A stretch of 64,000 bases of DNA, taken from Flaccisagitta enflata. Taxonomy: Eukaryota > Chaetognatha > Sagittoidea > Aphragmophora. The stretch lies in assembly GCA_965153355.1 (NCBI GenBank), contig OZ231126.1, positions 33,356,001 to 33,420,000 of the forward strand, read 5' to 3'. This document shows, one piece after another, positions 22,601 through 32,604 of the stretch. Both the position numbers and the translations under genes were made by a program. The notes under the pieces were generated by a model. That model was not told the origin of the DNA, did no database searches, and saw only the letters and a list, made by a program, of their open reading frames with translations. The first letter of the stretch is position 1; every line of letters begins with the position of its first letter.

Positions 22601-24272
22601 ATATCACATAGCCAAGAACCACTGCTTCGGATCTGAAAAAGTTGCATTTTGCCGGATGGACTTTGAGTCCGGAGTCTGCTAGGGCTTTGAAGACGCCTCG
22701 AATCACTTCAAAGTGGGTCTGGATGTCTGGGGTACAGATGATGATATCGTCAAGGTAGGCCAACACATATTGTGTTGGCAGACCCCGCATTACAAGTTCC
22801 ATTAGAGCAGCCATCGTTGCACCGGAATTCTTCGCGCCCATGGGAGTGCGAAGATACTCCAGGTGTCGACGGCCGTCGCTAAACGCAAAAAATTTGCGGT
22901 GGGCCTCGGCTACTTCCACCTGGAAGTAGCCTTTGAGGAGATCCATGGTCGTGATGACCTTTGGATTTCTGAAGCGTCGGATGGAATCTTGTATGTTCGG
23001 CAAAGGGAATGACGCCTTTACTGTGCAGGCGTTGAGACGCCGGAAATCAGTACAATACCTCCATCCTCCTTGTTTTTTGCGCACAAGGAGGATGGGGGCA
23101 GAGTACGGCGAGTTACTTTCTTGGGCAACGCCCATGGAGATGAGTTCACTTGTTTCTCGATCAATTTCTTCGCGGACATCGGGAGGTGGAGTCTTATATT
23201 GTGGGGCTGTTATTGGTTTATCCGTGGTGAGCTCAATGTAGTGGTGGGTCAATTTGGTTTTGCCTAAATCGTGTTTGTGACGCGCAAAGATCCCCTCGTA
23301 TTCATTGCAAATTTCTCTGAACTCATCGCGTTGTTCCTTATTCAGAAGCGAACCCTCAAGAGAAACTCGGAATTCTAATTCATCGCCTTCAAGTTTAGCT
23401 TTTGGTTCACCATCGGGCTTAACAATCGGAGGATTGGATGGGCTCTCGCTTGTCGAAGCAGCCGCTAACACCGTTGTTGGCTGCTGTTGCGATTCTGTCC
23501 ATATCTCCGGATCTAAATTCTCTTCGACGGCCACAGGTGTGCCTCTACGAAGTACTACTTCCTCTTTTGTGGGATTCAATATCTCGATTACATGCGTTTC
23601 CTGCTCCAAGTCTATCACGCCCCAAGCAGACATCACTGGAAGTTCCTCCTCTCGATCCCCCATCAATGGCCGAATCAGCATAGTTTTTGGTTTGTTCGGG
23701 TTGGCCCGCGGGTCAGGTCCCTCAATGCTCACGGAAACTAAGTTCAATGATTCTGGTGCTAGGCTCACATCCTCCGTGAGGGCAACATGCGTCGGCGCTG
23801 AAGATTGGCATGGCGCGTGTCCAATTGGGACTGGGTATTGGTCAATGATAAGCTCGTTTTTTGCGAAATTTAAAATGGCGCCATGTTTTGTGAGGAAGTC
23901 TAATCCTATCAGCAGTGGGTTCACTAAGTTTTTGATGACGTTGACCTCATAATGGAATTGTTTTTGTCCAATTTGAATTGGAATTAAGAGGGAGAATGGC
24001 GAATTTAAAGGAGTTTTATTTACAGAAACACAAGTTTTGGCTCGGCGACGGTGAATGTACCGTAACAATCTGGGATCAGCATCTACCACCGTCGATGAGA
24101 TGCCACCGGCCTCGGCTCCCGTGTCCACAAGAGTGCGGACTTGCGTCCCAAGGATATTTGCAACAACGGTACATTTGAGCCCAGGAGAGGTTATGCCAGC
24201 GGTGGCCCCTGGGGGCTCGCCGCTGGCTGCTGAAAACACCCATTTCCACTGAAGGCGTGGATGCCCAATGGC
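19656..24272 (-). CDS. Pol polyprotein: protease, RT, RNase H, integrase
   Basis: The frame is open from 24272, in the -1 phase relative to gag. It has no ATG before the protease motif, and the earliest apparent start (24239) is a GTG, so it is best read as a frameshift fusion to Gag. Residue numbers are from 24239. Aspartic protease: LVDTGAEAGG at about 37-46. Reverse transcriptase: YCTDFRRLNAC at about 390-400 and catalytic YLDDIIICT at about 493-501. RNase H: FILKTDASDTTVGC at about 637-650, and the tail motif NSDADALSR. Integrase: HHCC zinc finger from HRIHGDAFAGHAGQ to CRECQMC (about 880-920) and DDE core with QADLLEL, DNGGEF at about 1008 and the Glu in QGQTERKN. GPWEV marks the C-terminal domain. 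A Pro/Ser/Thr-rich tail of roughly 300 residues follows, longer than usual, ending in basic KPKQQS. All catalytic motifs look intact. Confidence 0.95.
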   Translation of the reverse strand, partial: AIGHPRLQWKWVFSAASGEPPGATAGITSPGLKCTVVANILGTQVRTLVDTGAEAGGISSTVVDADPRLLRYIHRRRAKTCVSVNKTPLNSPFSLLIPIQIGQKQFHYEVNVIKNLVNPLLIGLDFLTKHGAILNFAKNELIIDQYPVPIGHAPCQSSAPTHVALTEDVSLAPESLNLVSVSIEGPDPRANPNKPKTMLIRPLMGDREEELPVMSAWGVIDLEQETHVIEILNPTKEEVVLRRGTPVAVEENLDPEIWTESQQQPTTVLAAASTSESPSNPPIVKPDGEPKAKLEGDELEFRVSLEGSLLNKEQRDEFREICNEYEGIFARHKHDLGKTKLTHHYIELTTDKPITAPQYKTPPPDVREEIDRETSELISMGVAQESNSPYSAPILLVRKKQGGWRYCTDFRRLNACTVKASFPLPNIQDSIRRFRNPKVITTMDLLKGYFQVEVAEAHRKFFAFSDGRRHLEYLRTPMGAKNSGATMAALMELVMRGLPTQYVLAYLDDIIICTPDIQTHFEVIRGVFKALADSGLKVHPAKCNFFRSEAVVLGYVISEEGIKPDPHNLKKISEWPVPKNESEVRGFIGLCNYYRSHLPNFAKISEPMTNLLLKDQPFSWSDAQQKSYEALKSMLLEGTACAFPDFKRDFILKTDASDTTVGCVLSQRDERNCEQMVACASQKLTRQQAAWCTYDKEFWALVWATRQFSHYLRYRKFLCFTDHRPLLSCRTLNDEKDATGRRTRWAIELASYEMDLRHKEGKKNSDADALSRAPHPDNPKTPDEEYIFLGAMSTSEAPIAEVLSNADEDLKERIREGQNDDPDIRLAKCWVYEGKDKPAPKSLSLWYINQIENLEVIEDVLYQSFKNPLGETCLRVVVPYLLIGEVLHRIHGDAFAGHAGQKRSLSRALRFCVWPTIRKDIEEKVKSCRECQMCRGETNYRKAVRVLPQKAKYPLHTIQADLLELPILSHGCDHILVIEDVYTKYCCFYPMAGKQAVTVAKHLWQFIRRFGSPAIWRTDNGGEFKNQLIEALTKVYGIRKEFGMAYHPASQGQTERKNRTIIAELCKRVAQWGPQWTKYLPSLELGYNTTPHTSDGLTPHLKMFGREARVPLQDALPSPPETKDWSKDTKAYVQHHQKQLEKIHELKEELHTNYMEKMAQPPKGKTHTDPFQKGEQVMRELHLNKGNKMKVKFDGPWEVHERIDPPDHEIGNTYVIRRDDEELVRPQCDLKQYHAPKFPRPQEETELIDPTPTLEENSQQKLNPKALELLLAVSNVVTGVRKKPNSSAHVGGSSQTSNNGNGQQGHSGHSAAIPPVPLPTPSSPLQVVTATAPNRNNPAGAIPKARSIPKPKAVPASKIPSLTRLQIAPSTSSDINQHLQAISNNEGISEQVPLQELVDDSDEETSNQPRSISDVFRLTGLTPTMFKTGSSRSSSASSRTPKAGPSTSTPRSIPTTVTSAPKKPRQANTPITPQTSRPRTSSAPEAAATAAAASPALVASKKTIQALKKLQSHNNPGFSEQAIDELPPRRAAKPKQQS
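24191..24272 (-). promoter_or_regulatory. gag-pol overlap, probable -1 frameshift region
   Basis: The gag frame ends at 24191 and the pol frame opens at 24272, giving 82 nt of overlap. Pol lies one base back relative to gag. No ATG occurs in the pol frame before the protease. The element-strand sequence GGGTGTTTTCAGC (24241-24229) offers a U-run for slippage, but it is not a canonical X XXY YYZ heptamer in the gag phase. A GC-rich downstream stretch (24228-24195) could form a stimulatory structure. Confidence 0.6.
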
Positions 24273-25642
24273 TCAGGTTCATAGCCGATCGGATGGTCAG
24301 CACCCGGAAAGACTGTCCATCCGTGGCCCGTGTTGCCCAACGCCGCGGTCTCTTCGTAGATGGTGGGTGTTGGCTCTTCTGCGTTAACCTGAGTTTCCTC
24401 GCACGCCCCTAGCGTTGCGGCTGAAGCCGGTGTCTGATTATATGATCCTCGTGGACCACTTTGGGCTTGGCTCTGGTATGGGGCTGCGGGGCGTCTTGCG
24501 CCGGCCAGTGTGTTGTTAACATACTGAGACCCCTGGGTTAATCCCGGCACCATGCGAGGCTGTCCTTGGAATGAGTTTCTCACCGGTTGGCGTTGGTCTT
24601 GGAATGCAGGTGTGTATTGTGGCTTCTGGAATGATTGCTGAGACTGTGGATGGTATTGTCTCTGAGGAGCGAGATCCCTGCGTAAGCTACCAAAGCCTTG
24701 TACTATTTCCTTTTTCATTTCATCCATGCCAGCTTTGATCGATGCGACCGAATCTTTCACTTCCGCCATTTGCAATTCGCCTGCTCGAACTTTGGTTTCT
24801 AACGCGCTGAGACGGCGATCAAACCCTTCCGAATCGGCATTAGACAAGGCTGCCATTCTTGGCGTCACGGCTTGTGGTGCGGATGACGTTGCCTCTGCTG
24901 TCGGCAAACCAAAAAGCGCGGAAACGATCCCTTCAGCTCCAGCGGACCCCACATCACGTGATTCGGCAGACAGATGGATCATGGTATTCTCCCAAGAGGT
25001 AGCCGTCTGGAAAGCGTCATCAAGTGTTGCGCTGTCAGTTGGGCAATTGAGGTGGAGATGCGTGCGAAGAAGCTGGTTGCGTAAGCCCTCGCGAAACCTC
25101 TGCAGGCCAACTCGCCTCCATTCCTCGGGGACATTTTTGAGAGCCGATTGGTACTTTTCCATCTTTTGCAACAACAAGTCTTTGTAAGTGCGTAGAGATT
25201 GGCCAGGCTGCCTTTGATGTGCGTCTAAGCGCGAAAGGAACGCTATTTTCTCCTTCTGATCGGTGAAGGCCTCCGACAGAGCTGGCTTCAACAACGCCCA
25301 AGTTGCCTTCGTGGCCGCCGGCAGGTTCTCGAACGCCGCACGAGTGGGACCCGGGGAAAGTTTTGTTGATACCCATTGCACGAAAAGGCCGGGTAGGCGT
25401 GGATCATCGGCTTTTAGGTTATAGCAAGCGCGGATGTTATCTTGAAAAGTAATTATCCAGATGTCAAAATCTTGACCTATGACATAAGTCGAGCACGGGA
25501 TGTTCTTAACATGGGCAAGCTGGGGTGCTCGCTGTTGCTCAAGGCCCAATTGCCTCAGGAGGGCGCCTATTGCGTTAACTTGATCTGGTTGTAAATTTGC
25601 TAGACCAGCCAATTGGCCGGCTTCCTCATCGTTGTCAGGCAT
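24191..25642 (-). CDS. Gag-like structural protein (483 aa)
   Basis: First ORF of the retrotransposon, start at ATG 25642 after a 2.4 kb leader. The central region (about residues 60-230) has the pattern of retrotransposon Gag capsid domains, with FQDNIRACYNL, FVQWVSTKLSPG, WALLKPALSEAFTD and QSLRTYKDLLLQKMEKY followed by FREGLRNQLLRTHLHL. A heptad-like helical segment (about 275-325) follows. The C-terminal third is Gln/Pro-rich with many SFQ, PQYTP and YQSQ words. No CCHC zinc knuckle is present, so RNA binding must rely on another feature, possibly basic residues of the tail. It likely forms the particle that packages the element RNA. It overlaps pol in the -1 phase. Confidence 0.88.
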   Translation of the reverse strand: MPDNDEEAGQLAGLANLQPDQVNAIGALLRQLGLEQQRAPQLAHVKNIPCSTYVIGQDFDIWIITFQDNIRACYNLKADDPRLPGLFVQWVSTKLSPGPTRAAFENLPAATKATWALLKPALSEAFTDQKEKIAFLSRLDAHQRQPGQSLRTYKDLLLQKMEKYQSALKNVPEEWRRVGLQRFREGLRNQLLRTHLHLNCPTDSATLDDAFQTATSWENTMIHLSAESRDVGSAGAEGIVSALFGLPTAEATSSAPQAVTPRMAALSNADSEGFDRRLSALETKVRAGELQMAEVKDSVASIKAGMDEMKKEIVQGFGSLRRDLAPQRQYHPQSQQSFQKPQYTPAFQDQRQPVRNSFQGQPRMVPGLTQGSQYVNNTLAGARRPAAPYQSQAQSGPRGSYNQTPASAATLGACEETQVNAEEPTPTIYEETAALGNTGHGWTVFPGADHPIGYEPEPLGIHAFSGNGCFQQPAASPQGPPLA

Positions 25643-28025
25643 TGTTTTCGGCTAATGTTCCTTCGATTTGTTCAAAGAGAAAAAAAAAAAAATGCTTATC
25701 TAAGGGTCTACTCACCGAGTTTCCCTTAGTTATTTGATGCTAACAACTGAAATAAATAATTCTCTCTTTTTATGATTTATAGTTAAGTATGTTGATGCTT
25801 TGCTTAACGAGCCTTCACTTGGTTAGTTCGGCTCGATTTACGTTGCTTAAATCTTTCCTGCTGATGCTTAGGCCTAGTGAACAGTTTCCTGCGGAACTAA
25901 TATAACGAGCATAGCGCCATGTTAACAAAAGAACAGTCTATTTGCCTTTTCAAGCCTTCACTTGATTAGTTCGGCTTGGTTACGATTGCGGTGACTCGAT
26001 TACGATTATCATTTACTTTACCATTATCATTTACCGCCGGTGAAATGCGTTTCCACTTCAATAGTGGATTACCTATGGAGCGAAATGCGGTCCTTAACCT
26101 AGTCTAGTGCGCATGGGAACTAGTGGAGGGTATGACCGTGTCTGTTAGTCAGTACAAACAACAGGAAAACAAACGTTAAAGGGTGTCTAATAAAACGTTC
26201 CTAAGTGTATGGCAAAAATTTTACTGCTCTTGTGTGCAATGAGCAGGTGACAACGCACAGAGCCTGCTCATCTGAGGGGCTGGGGCTCCTTGTGTCCCCT
26301 ACGCATCCCCCAGGAGCCACTGGACCTCCGTGAAAACACAGCCCTCCCCGAAAGAGGGCTGAGGCGAGCGGACAATCCAAACCAAAGTCTAACCTTGCTT
26401 AGCTTTCAAGCCACACAGCTCTTAAACTCTGACCCAACTGCATGGGCTAGGAGGAGCGTGTTACAGGAAGACCAAATTATGGCCGTAGTCAACTGAATTC
26501 AAATCTGATTCAGTCCCTGTCACAAGGTTTTACTTTGGGTTGGGGCTAGGTTGCTCTCAGCCACAAAAAACAACAACAGGGCAATGCAACTAACAAGAAA
26601 ACAACAAGAAATAAAATAAAAAGAAAAAAAAAGTGACAGACAGACCCTCTAACAAGAAAAGGAAGTTGGTGCCGGATCAAGACTATCTCCGCCGACCTCC
26701 TGCCGACCACCGATGATTTGGCCTGAAAGCGGATTACCAGGGAACAGAGCGGGAACTTCAGGAGCAAGTCGACTAAGACTTGAAACGGCTTTAACTTCCT
26801 TTAAATGCTTTTTCTGAAAGTTCGACCCAAAACCCAACCACATATCACATATCGCACATCACCGTCCGACAATGGCCAAGCAACCAGACGCAACGTACCG
26901 TAACACTCAGTCCAAACGCCCCAAATGAGTAAAGTCAAAAAGTTTGTTCTAACAGTCGCGAGTCCTTGCCTGAGGGTTTGGCGCTAGGCCAGGCAAATAA
27001 CAGGCTGGACTCTTCAAGTCAGGTCCAAGTAGTACCCAGTTCGGCAGTTGGTCCGACTTACATCAACGCAGTATGACACCCGACCACCCCAATTAGGATA
27101 TCTCTTGCGAGTCAGTAAAATCAGTCGACAAGTAAAATCATTTAAAAATAGGCCGGGGCCTATGATTACTAGCACAAATGTGCTACGGTAAGATGTAAAA
27201 TGGATTATCACCAAGACAGGGAGGGGGGAGGGTTAACAGTTAAGTTCGGGTGGGGGAGGGGTGCTAAAAAAAGAAAGGATCTATGCCGCACAGACAAACT
27301 CAAGCCTTAGAAACTATGACATACAACCGTCCCTGAGCTATGGTTAGGTTTGAGGTCGGGGGCCCGTAATGATGCCTAAGGTTCCCCTTCGCGTTACCGT
27401 GTTATCTTCCACCAGCTGATCCGGAGGCTCTTGCTCCACTAGTGGGGGGTCTGGATCTGCATCCCAGCCAATGACTGTAGGAGTCTGATCAGAGTCCAAG
27501 GGGGTGATAAACTATGCTCCCTGCCTCACCGTTAATGCAAAAGCATCCAGCTATCACAGCAAGCCTACACTATGACTCGGGTTACTGGCTGTCCGATCAT
27601 GCTCGGTGTATCCCGCTTTCGCCCCTTTGAGCCCATAAAATACTACGATATTACAACTACGGGTAAACACGTGCAATGCGAACAAAGAGTGGCATACTTA
27701 CAAACCACCCTTATAGACAGAAGAAAGGACAGAAAAGACAGACAAAAAGACTACCACAAACCTCAGAAAAAGGTCGGATGGGTCCACGTGAACTCCTTCC
27801 TTCCTATTCACCAGTACCCAAGGAGCCCCCTGGTAAGGTCTGCTAAATCACACTTACCCAATTCTAAAAAAGCCAAAATTCAAGATAAAACGCAGGGGGT
27901 GTCCAAATGGACACAAGTCCCGTATCTCAGGGTTACGGTTAAAACTAGAGGTTATCCTTCTGGGTATTAGCTAGAGGGGGGGGGGTGGCTGGGGTCACTT
28001 TCTTTCAAAAAGAAAGAAAACAACT
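25643..28025 (-). other. Long 5' leader of the retrotransposon
   Basis: About 2.4 kb between the PBS candidate and the gag start, with no ORF that I can support on the element strand. It has an A-rich run just upstream of gag (25679-25691) and a G-rich tract near 27218-27262 on the plus strand. Such a long leader is unusual for the group and probably carries packaging and translation-control signals. Confidence 0.7.
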
Positions 28026-28042
28026 CCGGCCGAAAGCACCAC
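28026..28042 (-). other. Primer binding site candidate
   Basis: Immediately inside the 5' LTR the element strand reads G then TGGTGCTTTCGGCCGG. TGG pairs with the universal CCA end of a tRNA, and the next 13 bases would pair with a tRNA 3' acceptor and T-arm. I could not assign the tRNA species by inspection. Confidence 0.6.
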
Positions 28043-28854
28043 TGAAATGCCCGGGATATCCCCAGGGCAAGAAGTAAATCTAGCCACCTAAGAGACTGAA
28101 AGGAACGGACAGACAGACTGAACAGACAAACCCCACGAACGAACCTCGCCTGCCATAACTAACAATAAGATGCAAACCTTAGTGATAGCGCGGGAAAATC
28201 CCCCTAGCTAAAGGGCCCAGATAAAAGAACTGCCTCAAGAGGAGGTACCTAATAAACAAAGGCTTGGGTTAGAAACGGATCAACAATATATAAATATAAA
28301 CTTAACAAACGAACATTCAACAGAAATATCAACAGCGGCTGCTAAGGGGGAAGAAAAGGGCAAGATTAAGGTTAGCAATAATAAACAGCAATTCAGGTTA
28401 TTCCTCGGAACAAGAACGGTAAATCGTGTCTTGGTGAGAATCGTCTTCGTCTTGGCGGTCGCCGTATTTAACGGAAAAGTCTGGGCAGAGAGAGAGAGAG
28501 AGAACCGAGGTTCCTCGATCGCTCATTGGCTGAGAGCCTTCCACATCGTCGCCTCACTCGTATTTGTCGTGTGCCGACCTCGTAGCGTGTCTGCGAGGTA
28601 CGCCGACTGGGACTTGGGCGTTGGACTTCAAGACCCAGATATCGCAGACCAGGACCAGGATATCGATGATTAGGACCTGGCTGCAGCTCTTCGTTGGGAG
28701 AGAGAGATAGCGCGCGATGGAGGTGGAAAGAATAGACGATGATAAGAAAGATAGAAGAAAGTGGGAAAGAGATAGCAAAAGACAGGATGGGATAGAAAGA
28801 AAAGGGAAAGAACAGATGAGGAAAAGGGAACCGACTAAAAGGCGCGGCACTACA
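28043..28854 (-). repeat. 5' LTR
   Basis: 812 bp partner of 13016-13825, differing by three visible substitutions and a 2 bp longer GA run. It contains the promoter of the element. The right border is followed by the target duplication GCTTG. Confidence 0.96.
28285..28300 (-). promoter_or_regulatory. TATA-like candidate in the 5' LTR
   Basis: The element strand reads TTTATATTTATATATTG here, about 555 bp into the LTR. It is the most TATA-like word in the LTR. The same word exists in the 3' LTR near 13257-13273. Weak evidence from sequence alone. Confidence 0.3.
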
Positions 28855-29086
28855 GCTTGTTTGAAAAAAAGTCGAGATCCAAAGATTCGAAGACTTTTTG
28901 AGTTCCGCGAAGAAAAGTTGTTTTCCCTTTTTCCCATGAGGCGTTTGAGAAAGTTGGTGCTTTTTAGGGGCCAAATGGGACTACGCATGAAATTCATAGC
29001 TAAGAAAGAGCTAATTCTCCTCTTTCAGACGACGCCAAGCAGAATTCTGTGCGATCCATAGTTATGGAGCTTTGATTTTTTTAATC

Positions 29087-29315
29087 TTTTTAAGTGCGTC
29101 CTCGCACTTCTATAAGAGGTCATGTGCGTTGGTTGGTCGGTCACGCAAACATTTGAAATACGCAAAACGGCCAATTCTGACGTATTTCTTCATTCATATC
29201 ACCGTTCATGCCTCACCACATTCATTCATTCCTTCATTCATTCATCAAAAACATTCATTCACAAATTCTTAACCAAGCGAGGCACACTTATTGGCCTTCA
29301 CTTGGCCTTGTTTTT
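29087..29315 (-). mobile_element. HINE-like element, stem variant AAGTGCG-AGGA-CGCACTT, nested in R1
   Basis: On the minus strand: A-run, head ACAAGGCCAAGTGAAGGCC, ATTCATTC-type internal repeats on the plus strand, then CCTCTTATAGAAGTGCGAGG and ACGCACTT followed by AAAAA. The R1 copy at 47680-48505 lacks it and has a T7 run at the same point (48280-48286), so insertion was into an oligo(A/T) run. Confidence 0.8.
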
Positions 29316-29454
29316 ATTTTCTCACATTTTTCTATTTTTTCCCATAGATCAATATTTTTCATTCATCCTAATTTCAGGCCCTATATAACATGAAATAAGT
29401 CAAAATGACGCTAGCTTTCAAATCACTCATGCTCTTTCTGTCTGTGTGTGTGTG

Positions 29455-29740
<286 letters not shown>

Positions 29741-29790
29741 TTTCTCCCATCATTTACGACTTTTTTCCTACGGCGATTAGCCGTATTTAT

Positions 29791-30256
29791 TGGTATTTTC
29801 TTATACAAATTGCATCATAGATAGCTTTAGGAGAGATTCCCCAATGAAAATCATACTTGACAGTGTACAGAATTTTGGATTCCCCTTACTACTAAAGGAG
29901 TTCATGCAGAATTATCCTTTTAGTAACCATATTGAACTGACCCCTTGGCTTCGTTTACCATCTCTGTTAAAATGAGGTTTTTTTCACAATTACATCTCCA
30001 TAACTCCTCCCTCTTTACCCAAAAAGAAGACTTGGAATACTTTCCTCATGAGGAAAAACCTAAAGCAGCATTTGTCTTTGAAAAGGTTCTCTTTCCAACC
30101 AAGTTTGGGGAAAACCAAAAGAATTTCAGGATTTAAAGGAAAATTGACAAAACGGGGAACTAAAACGAAATTTGAGGCACTTTCCTAACGAAAGATGAGA
30201 TTCTGGTTTCCAAACTCAGTGTTCAAAAAGTGGAGGCTTAATTCAATGGAGGGAGA

Positions 30257-30313
<57 letters not shown>

Positions 30314-30499
30314 GAGCAGCAGACTTCTTGACTTCCATATTTTTTCCCGCGCTTGGAGAATTGCCTTCCTTTTTGCCCTTTTATTGAATTCATGTTTGCG
30401 TTTTTGATTTCAAGTTTTTAATTATGGAACTCTTTTGTCCTTTTTTGTGTGTGCGCATGAGACTACGTGCACGCGAGAAATAATTGTTCTTTAATTCTA
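29791..30499. other. No gene seen; short (GA)n at 30260-30310
   Basis: About 700 bp of AT-rich sequence. Only a 50 bp GA tract stands out. Confidence 0.5.
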
Positions 30500-31052
30500 T
30501 TTTTAGTCGCGTGAACGCGACTCTAGAAGCCGCTATGTCGGTCGGTCGGTCGGTCGGTCGGTCTGTCTGTCCGTAACATTTTTGAAATATAGCTTTAGTC
30601 TTCATTTTAAAGGTATTTTATGGTACTTTAGGGTACTTAGGGGTACTTAAGGGTACTTCAGGGTACTATAGGTATCTAAGGTTACTTTAGGTACTTTAGG
30701 TACTTTAAGTACTTTAGGGTTCTTAAGGGTACTTAAGGGTACTTTAGGGTACTTTAGGGTACTTAAGGGTTCTTTAGTGTACTTTAAGGTACATTAGGTA
30801 CTTAAGGGTACTTTAGTTTAATTTAGAGTACTTTAGGTACTTAAGGTACTTTAAAGTACTTTAAGGTCATTTAGGGTACTCTAGGGTACTTTAGGTACTT
30901 TAGGTACCTTTACCTTTATTACCTTTACCTTTATTACCTTTACCTTTATTTCCTTAATTACCTTTATTACCTTTAGTACCTTTATTACCTATATTACCTT
31001 AATTACCCTAATTACCTTTATTACCACGCGACTAAGGTTTGTTGACCTTGTT
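30500..31052 (-). mobile_element. HINE-like element with internal TTTAGGGTAC array
   Basis: On the minus strand: head ACAAGGTCAACAAACCTTAG followed by TCGCGTGG (31052-31022), ACCTTTATT-type repeats, then a degenerate GGGTACTTTA array (30610-30905 on the plus strand), an ACCG tract and the hairpin GTCGCGTTCACGCGAC followed by AAAA at 30500. About 550 bp, the longest array-bearing copy outside the 1.8 kb duplication. Confidence 0.75.
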
Positions 31053-31417
31053 CCCCTTTGATTTCAGTTCAGGTAAGGCATTGGGGAAAAGCTCCTTCAC
31101 TCGTTGCCTAGATATCCTCCTTATTCACTAACTGATAGGTTCATCAGATCTTTTTTTCATAATTTGTTTATTCCTAAACGGAAAAGAGAAAAATTAGGAC
31201 CGCTGTCCTAATAGCGAAGAACAATATGCTGATTTGGAATTCTAATTGTGAGCTCGATTGGGCAAGTATTTCTAATTTTAAAGCGCCGGGACTAAAAATA
31301 CAGAAAGGTAATTGTTCAAAATTATCTTTTATTTCTGATGCAATTGAGGAGATCTCTCTTTAACAATTGTGTCAGTTGCGAAGAGTTCTCTGCCTTGTTC
31401 TAACTTATTTGTTTCGG
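31053..31417. other. No gene seen
   Basis: About 365 bp of AT-rich sequence between two hairpin-tailed elements. Confidence 0.5.
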
Positions 31418-31624
31418 TTTTTAGTCGCGTGCTACGCGACTCTATTTCCCGCTTTCCCGTCCGCCCGTCCGTCGGTTGGTCAGTTGGTTGGTCCCCTACT
31501 TACATTTTCGACGATTTGGAGCTTTCTGAGCTCACTGCTCTTGCCCACATGCCTTAGTGACCTTTTCTATCACTCCCCCTGCCCACCCACACACGACTGG
31601 GGTAGCCGTGTATCCGGCCTTGTT
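31418..31624 (-). mobile_element. HINE-like element, complete, stem variant GTCGCG-TAGCA-CGCGAC
   Basis: On the minus strand: head ACAAGGCCGGATACACGGC, subterminal AGTCGTGTGTGGGTGGGCAG, a middle shared with 33633 and 49148, an ACC-rich tract, then GTCGCGTAGCACGCGACT and AAAAA. About 207 bp. Confidence 0.82.
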
Positions 31625-31718
31625 TTTTTCTCATTGCTCCTAAACAAGCATAAATTACAGCTTTCCATATCTGCAGTATGATTCCCTCAAATGGAACAGA
31701 AGTTAACGGCATAACTTG

Positions 31719-31800
31719 GTTTTCGCATTGGGCTCATTATTTAGATATTATCTAGATATTCCCTATGTAATATCACGATAACTTTCCCAATGCGAAAACC
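31719..31800. repeat. 15 bp inverted repeat, 52 nt apart
   Basis: GGTTTTCGCATTGGG at 31719-31733 faces its exact inverse CCCAATGCGAAAACC near 31786-31800. It may be the remains of a small MITE; no target duplication was identified. Confidence 0.6.
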
Positions 31801-32104
31801 CCTAAAATCAAGTTTTGAAAATAGTGCCTCAAGGAGTATGATTTGGCATTTATTTGTGCCAAATCTTAGCTTGGGACGTCAAGTACTTAAGCTTCTTTCG
31901 GTTTTTGAAGTAGATTCTGGGATCAAACTTCACCATCTATTTTTTTTTTCATTTTTTTGGGGAAAATTGAAGCAGTGAGCGGAAGTAAATCTCACCTGCT
32001 ATGAGACAAATCACATTAAAGGCTTTTTTAGTTGTATGGAGAGTCTTTTGGTGAAAAAATGAGAAAGCTAGATGATACTAGCATTGACTTTAAAAGGGAA
32101 CTAG

Positions 32105-32535
32105 TTATCCAAGGAATGCATATGGTCAGTGGTACCCGATGCCCTGCTGGGAGTGGTTAAATGGAAGTTGACTGTGAGCAGGGCAGCGGCCCCAAAGGGC
32201 TGATGTCCTGTAGGACACAGGGGGGGGGGAATTTCCATGTTATTCATGGGAATTCTTTTTTTTTTTTTTTTTGTCTATTTCCCATGTTATCTAATGGGAA
32301 TCTTTGCTTTTTTTTTATTTCTTGTCTATTTTCCATGTTATTCAATGGGGATTCATGCAATTTTGCATTTTTGGTTTATTTCCCATATTATTCAAACAGG
32401 TCGCCCAAGGGCAATATGTGGTCAGCGACACCCATTGCCCTGCTTTGAGTGATTGTGAATTGGAGTGAGGGGAAGCAGGGCAGCGGCCCAAAGGGGACCA
32501 AGTCCTGTAGAACACAGGGGGACTTTCAATCGTCC
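32105..32535 (+). repeat. Two twin-hairpin modules with an ATTCAATGGG spacer array
   Basis: Modules at 32105-32225 and 32400-32520 share the TATGGTCAGYGGTACCC-type start and the GGCAGCGGCC core with 698-845. Between them TTCCATGTTATTCAATGGG-type words repeat about four times at roughly 50 bp spacing with T-runs, as they do once at 880-945. Non-coding. Confidence 0.75.
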
Positions 32536-32604
32536 TGCCTGATGAAGCGGGTGAGATTCTATAGGACGGCGAGCATTTGATAGCACATTTAGTGTTTCGC
32601 CTCA

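Larger units (their letters stand above)
13011..28859 (-). mobile_element. Ty3/gypsy-type LTR retrotransposon, 15.8 kb, with two extra ORFs
   Basis: Complete element bounded by a 5 bp target duplication GCTTG (13011-13015 and 28855-28859). The LTRs are 13016-13825 and 28043-28854. Transcription is on the minus strand, so the right LTR is the 5' LTR. Order: 5' LTR, PBS candidate, leader, gag, pol, repeat-bearing spacer, SGNH-like ORF, DEDDy-exonuclease-like ORF, 3' LTR. By eye the LTRs differ by three substitutions and one 2 bp change in a GA run, so the insertion is young, and all four main frames are open. Protease, RT, RNase H, integrase order places it in Ty3/gypsy (Metaviridae-type) rather than copia. 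The size is far above the common 5-8 kb because of the long leader and two accessory ORFs. No envelope-like protein with membrane segments is visible. Confidence 0.95.

Noticed and set aside
19656-24239. Independent pol initiation at 24239
   Set aside because: The codon there is GTG and no ATG occurs before the protease; a -1 frameshift from gag is the better reading.
24191-25642. CCHC zinc knuckle in Gag
   Set aside because: Searched by eye for C-x2-C-x4-H-x4-C; not found.
26290-26496. Small plus-strand gene in the retrotransposon leader
   Set aside because: Opposite strand to the element, no motif, length expected by chance.
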